In this document: piece by piece, positions 1-11,330 of the stretch
How the letters are laid out: each line of letters begins with the position of its first letter
Position numbering within the stretch: the first letter of the stretch is position 1
From: Saccopteryx bilineata
Lineage: Eukaryota > Chordata > Mammalia > Chiroptera > Emballonuridae
Direction of reading: 5' to 3'
Length of the DNA: 64,000 nt
Assembly: GCF_036850765.1 (NCBI RefSeq)
Contig: NC_089495.1
Coordinates: 121,729,033 to 121,793,032, forward strand
Notes under the pieces: generated by a model
The model's input: the letters and a program-made list of their open reading frames with translations, nothing else
Databases searched by the model: none
Told to the model about the DNA's origin: nothing
Made by a program: the position numbers and the translations under genes

Positions 1-81
1 GTTGGTTGTGTTGTTCCGGGTGGGAGACAGTCGAGTGCAGGCGAGGGTGCAGGTGTACTGACTCTGATCTTCTCCCTGCAG

Positions 82-185
82 CCTCTCCTCCTTCCCTGCC
101 CTTCCTTTGCAAGCTGGCCCAGCTCCTCCACTGGATCCGGGGCACCCTGTTTGCCCCTCTCTCTCAGCTCCCCATCCAAGATTGA
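82..185 (+). CDS. PEX26: PEX26 terminal coding exon (partial gene)
   Basis: PEX26 is a tail-anchored peroxisomal membrane protein that docks the PEX1-PEX6 ATPase complex for matrix-protein import. The exon follows a polypyrimidine tract and CAG acceptor ending at 81. Its first two bases (cc) complete an Ala codon begun in the previous exon. It encodes 34 C-terminal residues including that Ala and stops at TGA 183-185. The core KLAQLLHWIR aligns with KLAQLFRWIR of human PEX26 (recalled from memory). Length to the stop is identical and the final residue is Asp in both. This tail lies on the matrix side of the membrane anchor. The last 14 residues are more divergent than the core. The exon has no ATG near its start, so a simple ORF scan misses it. 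Its position upstream of TUBA8 on the same strand matches the human gene order. Confidence 0.88.
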
Positions 186-2085
186 GTAGCTGCGCCTCTC
201 CACCTCGGCCTCGCTCTTCACAGCAGAGTGGCTCTCTGTGGCACCCTCTTCCTGTTGCAGGGTGGGCCCCTTATGGATGGGGCCAGCCTGACTCTAGGAG
301 GAGCTGAGCCAGTCACATGGAGCATCTTGCTGCCTGACTGCCTTTCCCTGTACGGCCTGCTATGGCTGGTGTCAGCAGAGCATCTGGAGATGAAGCTGGA
401 TTGCAGGGCACACGTCCTCCAGAATAGCCCCTTGTATATAGGCCCATGTGAAGGAGGGTCTGGCAGCTGGGAGTGTGTCCACAAAACATTGAGTCTTTGG
501 CAAAGGTAAGGTGTTAATGAAGCTGAAGTTCAGAAAAACCCCTTGAAAACTTCCCGCTGAAAATTGCACCCCAGGGCAGGCCTTTCATTAGGCCAAATGC
601 CATCTGAGAGGACTTCCTTTTTCTCTGTCATACTCTGTTGCATGGGTCTGGTCTAGTTGTTTATCTGTACCCCATTCCCATGGTTTTGCATTGGATTTGA
701 GGCTGCTTGGATGGGATCTGTGTTCAGAGCAGGGCATGGCTTTCCGGACCACCCAGTGGCCACCAAAGAAAATGAGTCTCTGCTTTTCTGACCCAGTAAA
801 GTGATCTTGCTTGGTGCTCCTTGGGCTTCAGCTCAGTTTTCCAGGTTGCCAGTGGCTACACCCTGCTCTCTTACACTCAGTGTCATTGCCCTGGCCTTCC
901 TTCTGTCAATACTGTCTCCTGCCATGCAGTTGTAGTTTTGTACTTTGTCCAGTGGCTTTTTTCACCAGGTTCTGCCTGTGTCCTTGCCTTCCTGTAGACA
1001 CTGTTGCTGGTCCCCCTTTCTATGTCCTGTTCCAATGACATATAACCTATTGTTTGTATAATGCACAAGTTTTTCTTGTGTGGTCTTAAAAGGTCCACCA
1101 GTCCAGCCTTAGAGGCTGATGAGCTGAAAATGGAACTGGCTTACTAGGGGAGTTGGACAGGACACGCAGAGGGGCTGGGCAGAGGGACGTGGGTTTTGAA
1201 GGCGGTGAACAGTTTTACTCATTGTTAGGAGGAGGAGGTACAGGCCCTCAGCCTTTGAGTGCCTGAGGTGTTTTAGTATTTTCTGTCACTAGCCACAAGA
1301 ATCTTACATGTGTCTGTGCAAGTAAGTGTAAAATATTGCCTTGTCATCAGGATTGTGAAAGGCTTCCAGCAAGAGCCAGCCTTTCTGGGGCCAGAGGCCA
1401 AGCACACCACCCCCTGCTCGGACCTATGTCATTGCTGATACCAAGGATATAGGAGGTGCCTTTCGCTTTTTGTAGGGTGATTTTCAAGGGTTGTGAGTCA
1501 ACAACTTCTCTTTAGAATTAACCCCAGGGAGCAGAAGGGAAGGGAGGCAGATAAATTTTGAGGTCTCTTCTTTAGAATGATTTCTTAAAATGAAAGTCTG
1601 GTCCTGTTCACTACCTTAGGTAATTCTTTAATGCTTCTTGTGGCCCACAGGATAAAACCCACATTCTTCATGAAATTTCAGGCTATTTGTGAGCGGATTT
1701 TGGCTCAGTTCCACTGCTGTGTAGGGCCTCTGGTCCTTATGCACTGTGCCCCCCAACTGCCCTGCCAGCCAGTTTTCTGAACACAGAATGCTCTCTCACA
1801 CCTCTGCTGTTCCTCTGGAATGTCCAGCCTCTCTTTTTGCCTGGTAGTTCCTTAGCATTCCAGACTCACACAGGTTACCTCATGTTGACATGATAAAGTT
1901 TTGGAAATATTGGGCTAAATAAAATCCATTATTAAAGTTAATTTTACCTGTTTCTTTTTTTTTGTGGGCTACTAAAATGTTTAAATTACATATTGCTTAC
2001 ATTATATTTTTGTCTGACTGTGCTGTTCAACACACTTAGTATACATCAAGTTCAGAGGGGATGAGAATCAGAAAAGCAACATTGG
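186..2085 (+). other. PEX26: PEX26 3'UTR and downstream sequence
   Basis: This stretch after the PEX26 stop has no supported coding sequence. ORFs such as 228-509 have no recognisable domain and lie in the expected 3'UTR. The first good polyadenylation signal I see is AATAAA at 1918-1923, which would give a 3'UTR of about 1.75 kb. The true cleavage site is not proven. Further AATAAA hexamers follow at about 3826 and 4605. Confidence 0.5.
1918..1923 (+). terminator. Candidate PEX26 polyadenylation signal
   Basis: A canonical AATAAA hexamer lies in the putative 3'UTR and is followed downstream by T-rich sequence (about 1950-1965). It is a plausible signal but not unique in the region. Confidence 0.35.
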
Positions 2086-2285
2086 AGCCCTGGCTGAGTA
2101 ACTTGGGTGGTTATTGTGTTGTTCTAAAACCCCAAGGTTGTGGGTTTGATCCCCGGTCAGGGCACATACAGGAAGCAACCAATGAACACAAACTTAAGTA
2201 CAACAACAAATGAATGCTTCTCTCTGTCTCTCTCTGTCTCTTTTCTTTCTGTGTCTCTAAAAAAAAACCAATCAATACTAAAAAA
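2086..2285 (+). repeat. Old tRNA-derived SINE (VES-like)
   Basis: The copy starts GAGCCCTGGCTGAG and has a degraded A/B-box head ending GGTCAGGGCACATAC. A CT-rich tract and a poly-A tail follow. The head is more diverged than the other SINEs here and no clean target duplication is visible, so it is probably an older copy. Confidence 0.7.
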
Positions 2286-4734
2286 AGAATGAAAAACAGC
2301 ACTGTATGGTGGAATTTCATGGGATGTTAGATTCATAAAGATTGTTTGTAGCCCCTTTTTCATAAGTTAAGGAAGTTGAGGCCCAGAGAGGTGAATTGAT
2401 GTGCCTCAAGTCACATAGGCTGAATAAGACCAAGGATGCGTGACTCTCAAGCTTATTGCTCCCGACTACACTATGACTGCCGCACGTGCCCTCCGGCTGA
2501 GGCTGTTCAATAGTGTGCAGATGTATTTGGGAGAGGTGACTTCTGTTGGAGTTAGTTGATTAGTTCTGCATGGTTCTGAGCGAATATAACATAGACAAGA
2601 TATTTTAATATTTAGGGGTGCTGAGGAGAGCCAGAATGGGTAATGCTCTTCTGTGTCATATGAGAGGCTGGGGAGGAGAAATTAGGCTACTGTGGGCATC
2701 ATGGCTGGAAATAGGCGTTTGGGGAATAGATAGTGCAGAGGAGGAGGCAGGGTTCTGCTAGGAAGGGCTCAGAAGGGACCGAGAAGTTTATAGCTTTGTG
2801 CAGGTGATCCCTGTTCTCTTGCACGTATGTGTTTGCACATGTGTGTATGCTGACTTTCATATGTGAGTTATATATGTATGGTACAGGATTCAAAAGTTAC
2901 AAAAGGGTATTCTTTGAAAGAAAGGTTTTTTCCTACCCTTATTCCACATCCCGTTTCCTGCCCAGAGCCCATCATGGTGTCAGTGTGTTGAATCTTCCAG
3001 AGCTAATCTCTAATAGTAAGCGTTTCTTTCAGCTACACAAATAATTGCATACTACAGACAGGCACACTGTGTCACACTTTAAAAGCAATTAGTGCTGGGT
3101 AAACTGTTTCTTGTCAGCTCATGTACAGCTGCCTGATTCTTATTAGCTACCTTATGTTCCAGTGTGGGACGGGGCCACAGTGCATCAGCCCGGTGCCCAT
3201 TCCCTTTTTACTACATTGAAACCTCTCCAACCTCTCCTAAACTCACAGCAACCTTGAGTTTAAGATATCAGGTAATGGTCACACCTCTTTCCTTTTCCTT
3301 CCTGGCAAATACCAAGCAGCCTGTACAGTCTGCCTGGTAACTGCCCCAGCTGCAGTGGGGAGGTGAGAATGGGCCTTTTACACTCTGGACACTCAGTGTT
3401 TCTTCAATCTAGAAGGGATCTAACCCAGCCTCTGCCACCGGGTAACTCTGCCAGTGGAAAGGGCAGAAGGAGGAGGGCTGACATGGCTACAAATAGGGTA
3501 CCTGTCCACTACCCACCCATTTCCCAATCTGCACAGGTGGGACCTGTTGTCATCGGCTGCCCTTTTTCTCTGGTTTCCTGCAGGCCAGCCAAGGACCTAC
3601 CACGCTGCTGCAGCCCTTCAACGGAACTTACTAGATGGAGTGTTTGCATGAAAAAGAGGAGGCCCTTTTCTTTTCTCCCTGTGGACATCTTAGTATCTTG
3701 CACTGGGAAGTAACTGAATGAAAGGCAATGGGCACAATGCCTTTAGCAGCCTCTGAAGTTCCTCTCTGTGCTGTCCCTTCAGTGAGGAAGCAGGGATGCT
3801 GACATTTGCCAGCCTCTAAGCCTCTTAATAAAAGAAGTATTTTTCTTGTCCTAAAGCAATGGAAAATACTAAAAATTCCATAAGAGCAAATAGAGGATTC
3901 ACTGATGCTACCCCGCAGAGATAACCATTAATAACATTGGTTGATCTTCTTTCAGTTTTCATTTTTTAAAACATCCAAACTGCTTGGTAGCCCAGGTGCT
4001 TGAGAACCTGTGAGAAGAGCAGTTTATAGACAGTGTGGCTCATGGGGAAGTAGAGCTAACTGGCTCTACAAGGAGCCCTCTGCTAGAGGAACTGGGGGTG
4101 CTCTTGGAAAGGCTGGCCAGGGAGCAGGGATAATACCGGCTGTCCTTTCCTGTGGTGGCTGAAGAGCTTGTGCTGTCAGCGAGTGCTGGGGAGTCCATAG
4201 TGCCCATTGCCACCAAGGCCAGATTGGAATAGTTGGATTTTTTGACCCACTTATATTTTAATCATGACCCAAGTTCATATTTAATGCCATTCCCCAGCTT
4301 CTATTTTCCAAAAGCATCTTTGAAACTTTTAACACACCCTTGTCACTTTTGTACTATCTGAGGTGGGGACTGACAGCATAAAATAATATTTGGAGACTTG
4401 ACTGAAAAACAAGGGTTTTTGCAGAAGTGTGTGTGGGAAAAATAGCTGTGTTAGGTTTGCTCATTTGTTTTCCAGTTGCAAGCACTTTGCATGATTAGTG
4501 CATGAGCACATGGCAGAAAGCCATGAGTGTGTAGCCTATATAGGGCTACAGGTACTTTCCCCTGAGGGAAGTTTTCCTGATTGCTCACCCACTGCCACTG
4601 AAATCCAATAAACGGGAATGGGCCAATGTCTTTTGGCTCTGCAATTCTTCTGTGGTTGGTGCAAATCCAGTGTGAACCCACCTGGCTTGGACCACTGGCA
4701 TTATAGTATGTTAGTACAGAAAAAAGTCACTTTA
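2286..4734. other. Intergenic sequence downstream of PEX26
   Basis: Mostly unique sequence. A MIR-like fragment (minus orientation) is visible at about 2360-2475. Weak ORFs (for example 3363-3713) show no domain, conserved-looking frame or splice structure, and I call none of them. Confidence 0.5.
2360..2475 (-). repeat. MIR fragment
   Basis: The core gaggcccagagaggtgaa followed by a caagtcacataggctg-like stretch is the reverse complement of the MIR core. Confidence 0.6.
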
Positions 4735-4739
4735 ACTAT

Positions 4740-5170
4740 AACAGCTGGTGAGTACGAGGAGAAAAGGGGGCCATTGTACACTGTTGGTGGGATTGTAGAC
4801 TAATACAGCCACTATGGAAAACAGTATGGACTTTCTTTAAAAAGTTACAAATAGAACTACCTATTACCCAGCAATCTCACTTCTGAATTTGAAAAAACTA
4901 ATTTGAAAAAAAATATATGCACCACTATGCAGCATTATTTACAATAGCTATAATATGGAAGCAACCTAAGTGTCCATTGATAGATGAATGGATAAAGAAA
5001 AAGTGATATATACACACACAATGGAATATTATTCAGCCATAAAAACAAAAATGTTGCCATCTGTAGTAAGATGGATGGACCTAGAAGATATTATGCTGGG
5101 TGAATTAAGCCAGACAGAAAAAGACAAATTCTGTATGATTTCACTTATATGTGGAATCTAAGAAAACAAA
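4740..5170 (+). mobile_element. LINE-1 3' fragment (ORF2 C-terminus)
   Basis: It carries the typical L1 ORF2 end: cactgttggtgggattg, then a segment like the conserved WKxxxxFL...IPLL region, then the tail with attattcagccataaaaac. It is 5' truncated and abuts a second L1 in the same orientation. Confidence 0.75.
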
Positions 5171-6104
5171 CGAGAGATGACATTACAGTAATGGTGGTGT
5201 GAGAGATACCCTTGGTTGCTCCCTTTGAAATTTCAACAAATTGAACAACTATATTCCTCCTCAGCAAAGGAACCCCAACTGGGCTTGCAGGTGTGCCTGA
5301 AAGATCCATGCACCAAATTGACTTAAAAGTGGGAAGGGTAAAGAATGGGGAGGGGCATTGAAGATAAGATGCACTCGCTGTTGAGCTCTGGACAGGGAAG
5401 TGGTGGTAGACTGTCTCGATTTTTTTGTCTACTGGGCTCCATAGAGGGCAAAACCCCAGGTGACTGGGTCTTCTGCTGTGAGGAGCAGAAAGAATAAGGG
5501 GAATCTGGGGAGATACTGAACCAAAGCAGCAGAGTGTGGGGTCACAGCCATTGTTCCTACAGTCTACAGGTAGCCTGCACTTGGACAGAGATACAAAAAT
5601 ACAGAGTACAACCCTTCAGCCTCCCACCACCTCTCTCCCCCGATGGTACGGAAAATGGCAGAGACATATGCCACAGTTAGTTTTACAGGGCCACTCTTTC
5701 CCCTGAAGAACAGAGGTGCTCTGTTACAGGTCCCCTGGGAGGCGCATCTAGAGGTCTGAGATCAGTATTGCTAAAGCTGTAGATCCCTTGGAGCATGCCC
5801 CACCCATCACTGCAACTGCAGCCCTGACTTCATTATTGGAACAGAAGCTTCTCTGTCCAGGCCAGACTGAGAATTTTACAGAGCTAAAACTTGTAATCCA
5901 GAGCCACCTACTGGAAAAAAGGAGAAAAACTTCTTGGAAGTCCTTTTCTGTTTCCTTGGGTGTTTGAGGAACATACTTCTTTTCTTCTGATGTTTTTCTT
6001 TAGTTATTTTGTTTTTGTTTTATTTTGTTTTGATTATTGTTTTTTGTTCTTTTTTGTTTAGTTTCTCTTCTTTTTATTTTAAATTTATTTTTATTTGTAT
6101 TTTT

Positions 6105-6138
6105 TACACTTGATATTAGCCAAAAGCTGAGAAGCGAT
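6105..6138 (-). pseudogene. 3'-truncated U2 snRNA retropseudogene
   Basis: The minus strand reads as the first 33 nt of U2 snRNA, beginning ATCGCTTCTC and ending AAGTGT, with three substitutions relative to the sequence I remember. It is followed on that strand by a short A run (T run 6100-6105 on +). It is bracketed by ttgtattttt at 6095-6104 and 6138-6147. This is the usual form of an L1-mobilised, 3'-truncated snRNA retrocopy. It lies inside the L1 leader and is too short to be functional. Confidence 0.75.
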
Positions 6139-6344
6139 TGTATTTTTGTTGTTGTATTTTGCTTGATTTCTTGACAATACCACTCTTAAATGCTCTATAA
6201 GCAGAACACACAAATACCTGGCTACATAAGTAAGAGAAACAGTTCAGAAAGAAAATGGAAACTCTCCAGAAAGCAATCTCAATCACATGGAAATCTTATA
6301 GTTAAATGATAGAGAATTCAAAATTAAAGTTCTGAATATACTCA

Positions 6345-6590
6345 ATGAGATGTGAGAAAACACTGACAAACAAATTAATGAGTTCAAAAAGTATTAATGC
6401 ACAAAATGAGTACTTCACCAAGGAGATTAAAACTTTAAAAACAGAGATGAAGAACTCAATACATGAATTGAACAATGGAGTATCAAGTTTAGCTAATAGA
6501 ACAGGCCATATAGAGGAAAGAATCAGTGACATTAAGCACAGGCAAGGAGAGTTCCTACAGAGAGAAGGCGAGAGAGAGACACAAATTTAG
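6345..6590 (+). pseudogene. L1 ORF1 N-terminal coiled-coil remnant
   Basis: The 81-codon ORF is Lys/Glu/Asn rich with heptad-like spacing and the segment NGVSSLANRTGHIEERISD. This is typical of the L1 ORF1p coiled coil that drives trimerisation. The frame is interrupted before the RNA-binding part at 6774. Confidence 0.7.
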
Positions 6591-6773
6591 AAAAATGATA
6601 GCACTCTACAAGAATTGTTTGACTCCATCAGAAAGAACAGTATAAGAATAATGAGTATATCAGAAGAAGAGAGGGAGAAGGAAATAGAGAGCCTATTCAA
6701 ACAAGTAATTGATGAGAACTTCCCAAGCCTATGGAAAAAGTTAGATCATTGAATCCAAGAAGGAAACTGAACA

Positions 6774-7238
6774 TTGAGTTACTTCACCCCAACCAGACCT
6801 TCTCCTAGGCACATTGTAATAAAATTGTTAAAAATCAGTGGAAAAGAAAGAATCCTCACAGCATCTAGGGAAAAGAAGAACATAACATATAAAAGAAGGC
6901 CCATCAGTTTATCATTGGACTTCTCAGCAGAAACTCTACAAGCCAGAAGAGAGTGGACCCAAACATTCAAAGCACTGAAAGAGAAGAATTACCAGCCAAG
7001 AATACTATATCCATCAAAGTTATCCTTCAAATATGAAGGAGAAATTAAAACTTTTGCAGACCTACAGAAGCTGGGGGACTTTGTCACCAGAAAACTCCCA
7101 CTGCAGGAAATACTCAATGGTGTTATTCTACCAGATACAATGAACAAAACAACACAAAACTACAAGCAAAAGGTCTGCCAAGGTTACTATTTAAACAAGG
7201 ATAATCTGTACAACCATAGCATAAAAAGGAGAGAATAA
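6774..7238 (+). pseudogene. L1 ORF1 C-terminal RNA-binding remnant
   Basis: The 154-codon ORF contains the hallmark PTRPSPRHIVIKLLK stretch and, later, FSAETLQARREW, followed by YQPRILYPSKLSF. These match the RRM and C-terminal domain of L1 ORF1p. It is separated from the coiled coil by stop codons, so no complete ORF1p is encoded. Confidence 0.8.
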
Positions 7239-7565
7239 AGATCTGCAGTAGCAAAGGAGTATGGGTGCAGAAGCACTCATAAAACAAAGGACTCTTGCAT
7301 GTATAAAACTTGTTTTCTCAATAGCATAATGGTACTCACAAAAAATCCAATTCTGAAATACATAGTTTTTTAAAAAAAGAAGGAATAGTGAAAAGAAGCT
7401 TGGAATACCACCAAACAAAAAACAACTGACAAAAACACAAAGGAAAAGAACCAAAGGAGACACAGAGCTACCAGAAGACAAAACATAAAATGTCTATAGG
7501 AAATCTTCAGGTATCAAAAATTACCCTAAATGTAAATGGCCTGAAGTCACCAATAAAGAGGCACA

Positions 7566-7955
7566 GCCTGACCAGGTGGTGGTGCAGTGGATAGAGTTTC
7601 AAGCTGGGATGCTGAGGACCCAGGTTTGAAAACCCAAGGTTGCCAGCTTGAGCGCAGGCTCATCCAGCCTGAGCATGGGCTCACCTGCTTGAGTGGAGAG
7701 TCACTGTCTTGAGTGTGGGATCATAGACATGACCCCATAGTCACTGGCTTGAAGCCCAACATCTCTGCCTTGAGCAAGGAGTCACTGGCTCAGCTGGAGC
7801 CCCCAATCAAGGCACATATGAGAAAGCAATCAATGAATAACTAAAGTGCCGCAACTGCAAAGTTGATGCTTCTTCTCTCTCTCCCTTCCTGTCTGTCTCT
7901 CTCTAATATATTATATATATATATATATATGTATATGTATATATATATATATGCA
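7566..7955 (+). mobile_element. SINE family B inside L1-B
   Basis: A tRNA-like head (CCTGACCAGGTGGTGGTGCA) is followed by the repetitive cttgagc/gctcac body and CT-rich tail that define family B here. It ends in a (TA)n tract at about 7905-7955. It splits the L1 ORF2 endonuclease segment. Confidence 0.85.
7905..7955. repeat. (TA)n/(TATG)n microsatellite
   Basis: An alternating AT tract forms the tail of the SINE, probably grown from its A-rich tail. Confidence 0.85.
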
Positions 7956-8496
7956 CCAAATCAGAGAGCACCAAAATATATAAGATATCTACTAACAGTA
8001 CAAAAAGAGAGATAGACAAAAACACATCATATTTGGAGTTCTCAGCACACCACTGATGGCTTTAGATAAATCATACAAACAGAAAATCAGTAAAGAAATA
8101 TCAACTTTAAATGACACACTAGACCAAACAGACATAATAGATATTTACAGAATATTTCATCCTAGATTTTCAGGTTAGATATACATTTCCAGTGTGCATT
8201 AAACATTCTCAAGGATAGACTATATGCAGGGCCACAAAACTAACCTCAACAAATTTAAAGAGATTGAAATGAAACCAATTATATTCTCTGATTATAAAGC
8301 TTTAAAGTGAGAATTCAACTGCAAAAAGGAAGTAAAGAAACCCATAAAAATGTGGAAATTAAACAACATACTTCTAAAAAAGAATGGGTCAAAGAAAAAA
8401 ATAAAAGCAGAGATCAAAAGATATATATAGAAAAATGAGACTGACAACACAATATATCAAAACTTCTGGGATGCAGCAAAAGTAATAATAAGAGGG

Positions 8497-8799
8497 ATGT
8501 TTATATCATTACAGGCTTATATCAAAAAACAACAGAGATCCAAAGTAAATAATCTAACATCACATCTGAAAGAACTAGAAAAAGAAAAAAGGCAACCCAA
8601 AGTCAGCAGAAGGAAGGAAATAGTAAAAATTAGAGCCAAACTAAATGAAATAGAGAAAACAATAGAAAAATTAATACAGCAAAGAGCTGATTCTTTGAAA
8701 AGATCAATAAAATTGACAAACCGCTGGCTAGACTCACTAAGCAAAAAAAGAAATGATGCATATCACAGATATTCAAAGGATCATACTAGAATACTATGA
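8497..8799 (+). pseudogene. L1 ORF2 linker (between endonuclease and RT)
   Basis: The 100-codon ORF is basic and glutamate rich, with the stretch LTSHLKELEKEKRQPKVSRR typical of the ORF2 linker. Frames before and after are broken. Confidence 0.75.
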
Positions 8800-8939
8800 A
8801 AGATTATATGCCACCAGATTCAACAATCTAGAAGAAATGAGTAACTTCCTAGAACTATAGAATCTTCCTAGACTGACTCATGAAGAAGTGGAAAACCTAA
8901 AGAGACCCAGAAGCCAACATAATGCTGATAACAAAACCT

Positions 8940-9030
8940 GGGGAGAACAATACCAAAGGAAAAAAGAATGAAAGAAAAAAGGAAGGAATGGAGGGAGGGA
9001 GGAAGGGAAGGAGGGAGGGAGGGAGGAAAC
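8940..9030. repeat. Purine-rich (GGAA/GGGA)n tract
   Basis: A simple-sequence expansion within the L1 RT region adds a low-complexity Lys/Gly segment to the broken frame. Confidence 0.8.
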
Positions 9031-9649
9031 TACAGACCAATATCTCTAATGAATACAGATGTAAAAATTCTCAACAAAGTACTAGCAAATCAAATACAAT
9101 GATACATTAAAAAAATAATACATCACTATTAAGTGGAAATCATTCCAGGAGCACAAGGATGGTTCAACATATGTGAATCAATCAACGTAATACACCACAC
9201 CAACAAGACAAAGGACAAAAATCATATGATCTTATCAATAGATGCAGAAAAGACATTCAGTAAGATACAACATTCATTTACATTTAAACATTCAATAAAA
9301 TGGGTATACAAGAAAAGTAGCTCAACATAATAAAGGCCATATATGACAAACCATCAGCTAATATACTAACTGGTGAGAAACTGAAAGCTTATCCTCCAAA
9401 ATCAAGAACAAGACAAGTATGCCCATTCTCTCCACTCTTATTGAATATAGTACTGGAAGTTTTAGCCAGAGCAATCAGTCAAGAGAAAGAAATAAAAGGC
9501 ATCCATACTGGGAAAGCAGAAATAAAGGTATCACTTTTTGCAGATTACATGATCCTGTCTGCTGCTTTCCTATACGCCAAAAATGAAACTTAACAAAACA
9601 AAGTGAAAAAAACAATTCCTTTTACATTGTGACAACAACAAAAAAAATT

Positions 9650-9735
9650 TTTTTTAATGTCAAAATAACCTGGAGATGTTTTCTCTGAACGTATGTACCC
9701 TGATTTATTGTCATCCCATTAAAATTAATAAAAAA
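9650..9735 (+). mobile_element. Short L1 3'-end insertion inside L1-B
   Basis: A segment of about 80 bp containing aataacctggagatgttttc and gtaccctgatttattg does not belong to ORF2. It matches, in the opposite orientation, the L1 3' end at 61880-61965. ORF2 similarity stops before it (IPFTIVTTT-like) and resumes after it (KYLEINLTRDV-like). Flanking aaaaaattt motifs suggest a severely 5'-truncated L1 insertion. Confidence 0.65.
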
Positions 9736-10188
9736 TTTAAATACCTAGAAATAAACTTAACAAGGGATGTGAAGGACCTATATACTGAAAACTACAAAGC
9801 ATTATTAAATATGTGAAGGAATGAAACTTGACTACACTTTGTCCCTCTGCACAAAGACTAATTCAAAATAGATCAAAGACCTAAATAAAAGATATAAAAC
9901 AATAAATTACATAGAAGAAAACATAGGTACTAAGCTTATGAACCTTGGCCGCAGAGAACATTTTATAAATTTGACCACAAAGGCAAGGGACGTAAAGGAA
10001 ACAATAAATTAATGGGACTACACAATAATTAAAAGTTTCTGCACAGCAATGGAAGGTCACAATAGAACAAACAGGCAGCCAACCAAATGGGAGATGATAT
10101 TCACAAAGAACAGCTCTGATAAGGAGTTAATATCCAAAATATATAAAGAATTCAAAAAGCTCAACAACAAACAAGCAAACAATCTAAT

Positions 10189-10755
10189 TTAAAAATGGGG
10201 AGAGGATCTTAACAGATACTTCTCCCAAAAGGACATATAAATAGCCAATACATAAATGAAAAGATGCTCATCTTCACTAGTTATTAGAGAAATGCAAATC
10301 AAAACTACAATGAGATACCACCTCACACCTGTTAGATTGGCTGTTTTCAACAAGACAGGTAATAGCAAGTGTTGGAGAGGCTGTGGAGAAAAAGGAACCC
10401 TCATTCATGTTGGTGAAAATGTAAACTGGTATAGCTGTTATGGAAGAAAGTATGGTGGTTCCTAAAACAATTAAGAATAGAACTACCATAAGACCCAGCA
10501 ATCCCTCTACTGGGTATTTACCTAAAAATCTAGAAAACATTGGTACATATAGACACATGCACCCCCATGTTCATCTCAACATTATTCACAGTGGCCAAGA
10601 CATGGAAACAACCAAAATGTCCCTTGATAGAGGATTGGATAAAGAAGATGTGGTACATACACACATTAGAATACTACTCAGCCATAAGAAACAATGACAT
10701 ATTGCCATTTATGACAACATGGATGGACTTTGAGAACATTATACTGAGTGAAACT
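10189..10755 (+). pseudogene. L1 ORF2 C-terminus
   Basis: The region holds successive frames of the conserved ORF2 tail ([20 protein letters not shown], then [10 protein letters not shown], then the MEYYSAI-like end, seen as IRILLSHKK/LEYYSAIRNN). These are spread over at least two reading frames. The sequence loses L1 similarity just after the final Glu-Thr-Ile-Ile-Leu-Ser segment. Confidence 0.8.
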
Positions 10756-11099
10756 GCAGAAAGAACCTGGATCCATGCCCCTCCTCCCTTCTCATCAAGC
10801 CTCCCATCTAGACTCATGGCTGTTGTTCCTACTGTTGGTCAGCTTTTCCCCCAGACCCTCTCAGGTCACATGTTCTCCCTTCTACTTTGTTTTTCCTCAC
10901 ATCTTAGCTTACTGTTCAGCCAATTTGCCCTATGCAGCCTTCACTGGCCACTCTTATAATGATATTTCTCTTTTAAGCTAGTGTCTTGCACTTAATGGCC
11001 AAACCATTCATTTCACTACATGAATACTTGTTTGTTCTTTAACTCTTTTAGGGGATTATATATGTTTCTCCAACTGAATGAAAGCCTTGTGTGTGAGGC

Positions 11100-11330
11100 T
11101 GGGTAGTACTAACAGCTAACATTTATAAAGTACTTAGGATGTGCCAGCAGCCCTCTAAGAACTTTACATATATTAACTAATTGACTCTCATAGCAAACCA
11201 ATAAGGTAGGTGTCATTATCTCTCTTGTAGAGATGACAAAATAGACACAGAGGGGTTAAGTAAGTTGCCCAGTTATCCCACGGCTATAAAATGGTAGAGC
11301 TGGGATCTGAACCTAGGCAGACAGGTTTCA
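11100..11330 (-). repeat. MIR element
   Basis: The reverse complement of the MIR core is clear, with ggggttaagtaagttgccc and gagctgggatctgaacc. Confidence 0.75.

Larger units (their letters stand above)
5175..10755 (+). mobile_element. Near full-length but broken LINE-1 (L1-B)
   Basis: The element has a 5'UTR-like leader (about 5175-6300), ORF1 remnants (6345-7238) and ORF2 remnants (about 7490-10755). ORF2 starts with the ILTLNVNGL-like endonuclease start near 7510. That segment is cut by a SINE at 7566 and resumes further downstream, so about 100 endonuclease residues are missing. Reverse transcriptase landmarks run to 9560, where the catalytic FADD box reads FADY (Tyr codon 9546-9548). 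The C-terminal part follows from 9730. Many frameshifts and stops make it inactive. The 3' end stops near 10755 without a poly-A tail. Confidence 0.85.

Noticed and set aside
3363..3713. Possible additional exon downstream of PEX26
   Set aside because: The 116-codon ORF has no domain, and the PEX26 stop is clearly upstream. No matching gene is expected between PEX26 and TUBA8.
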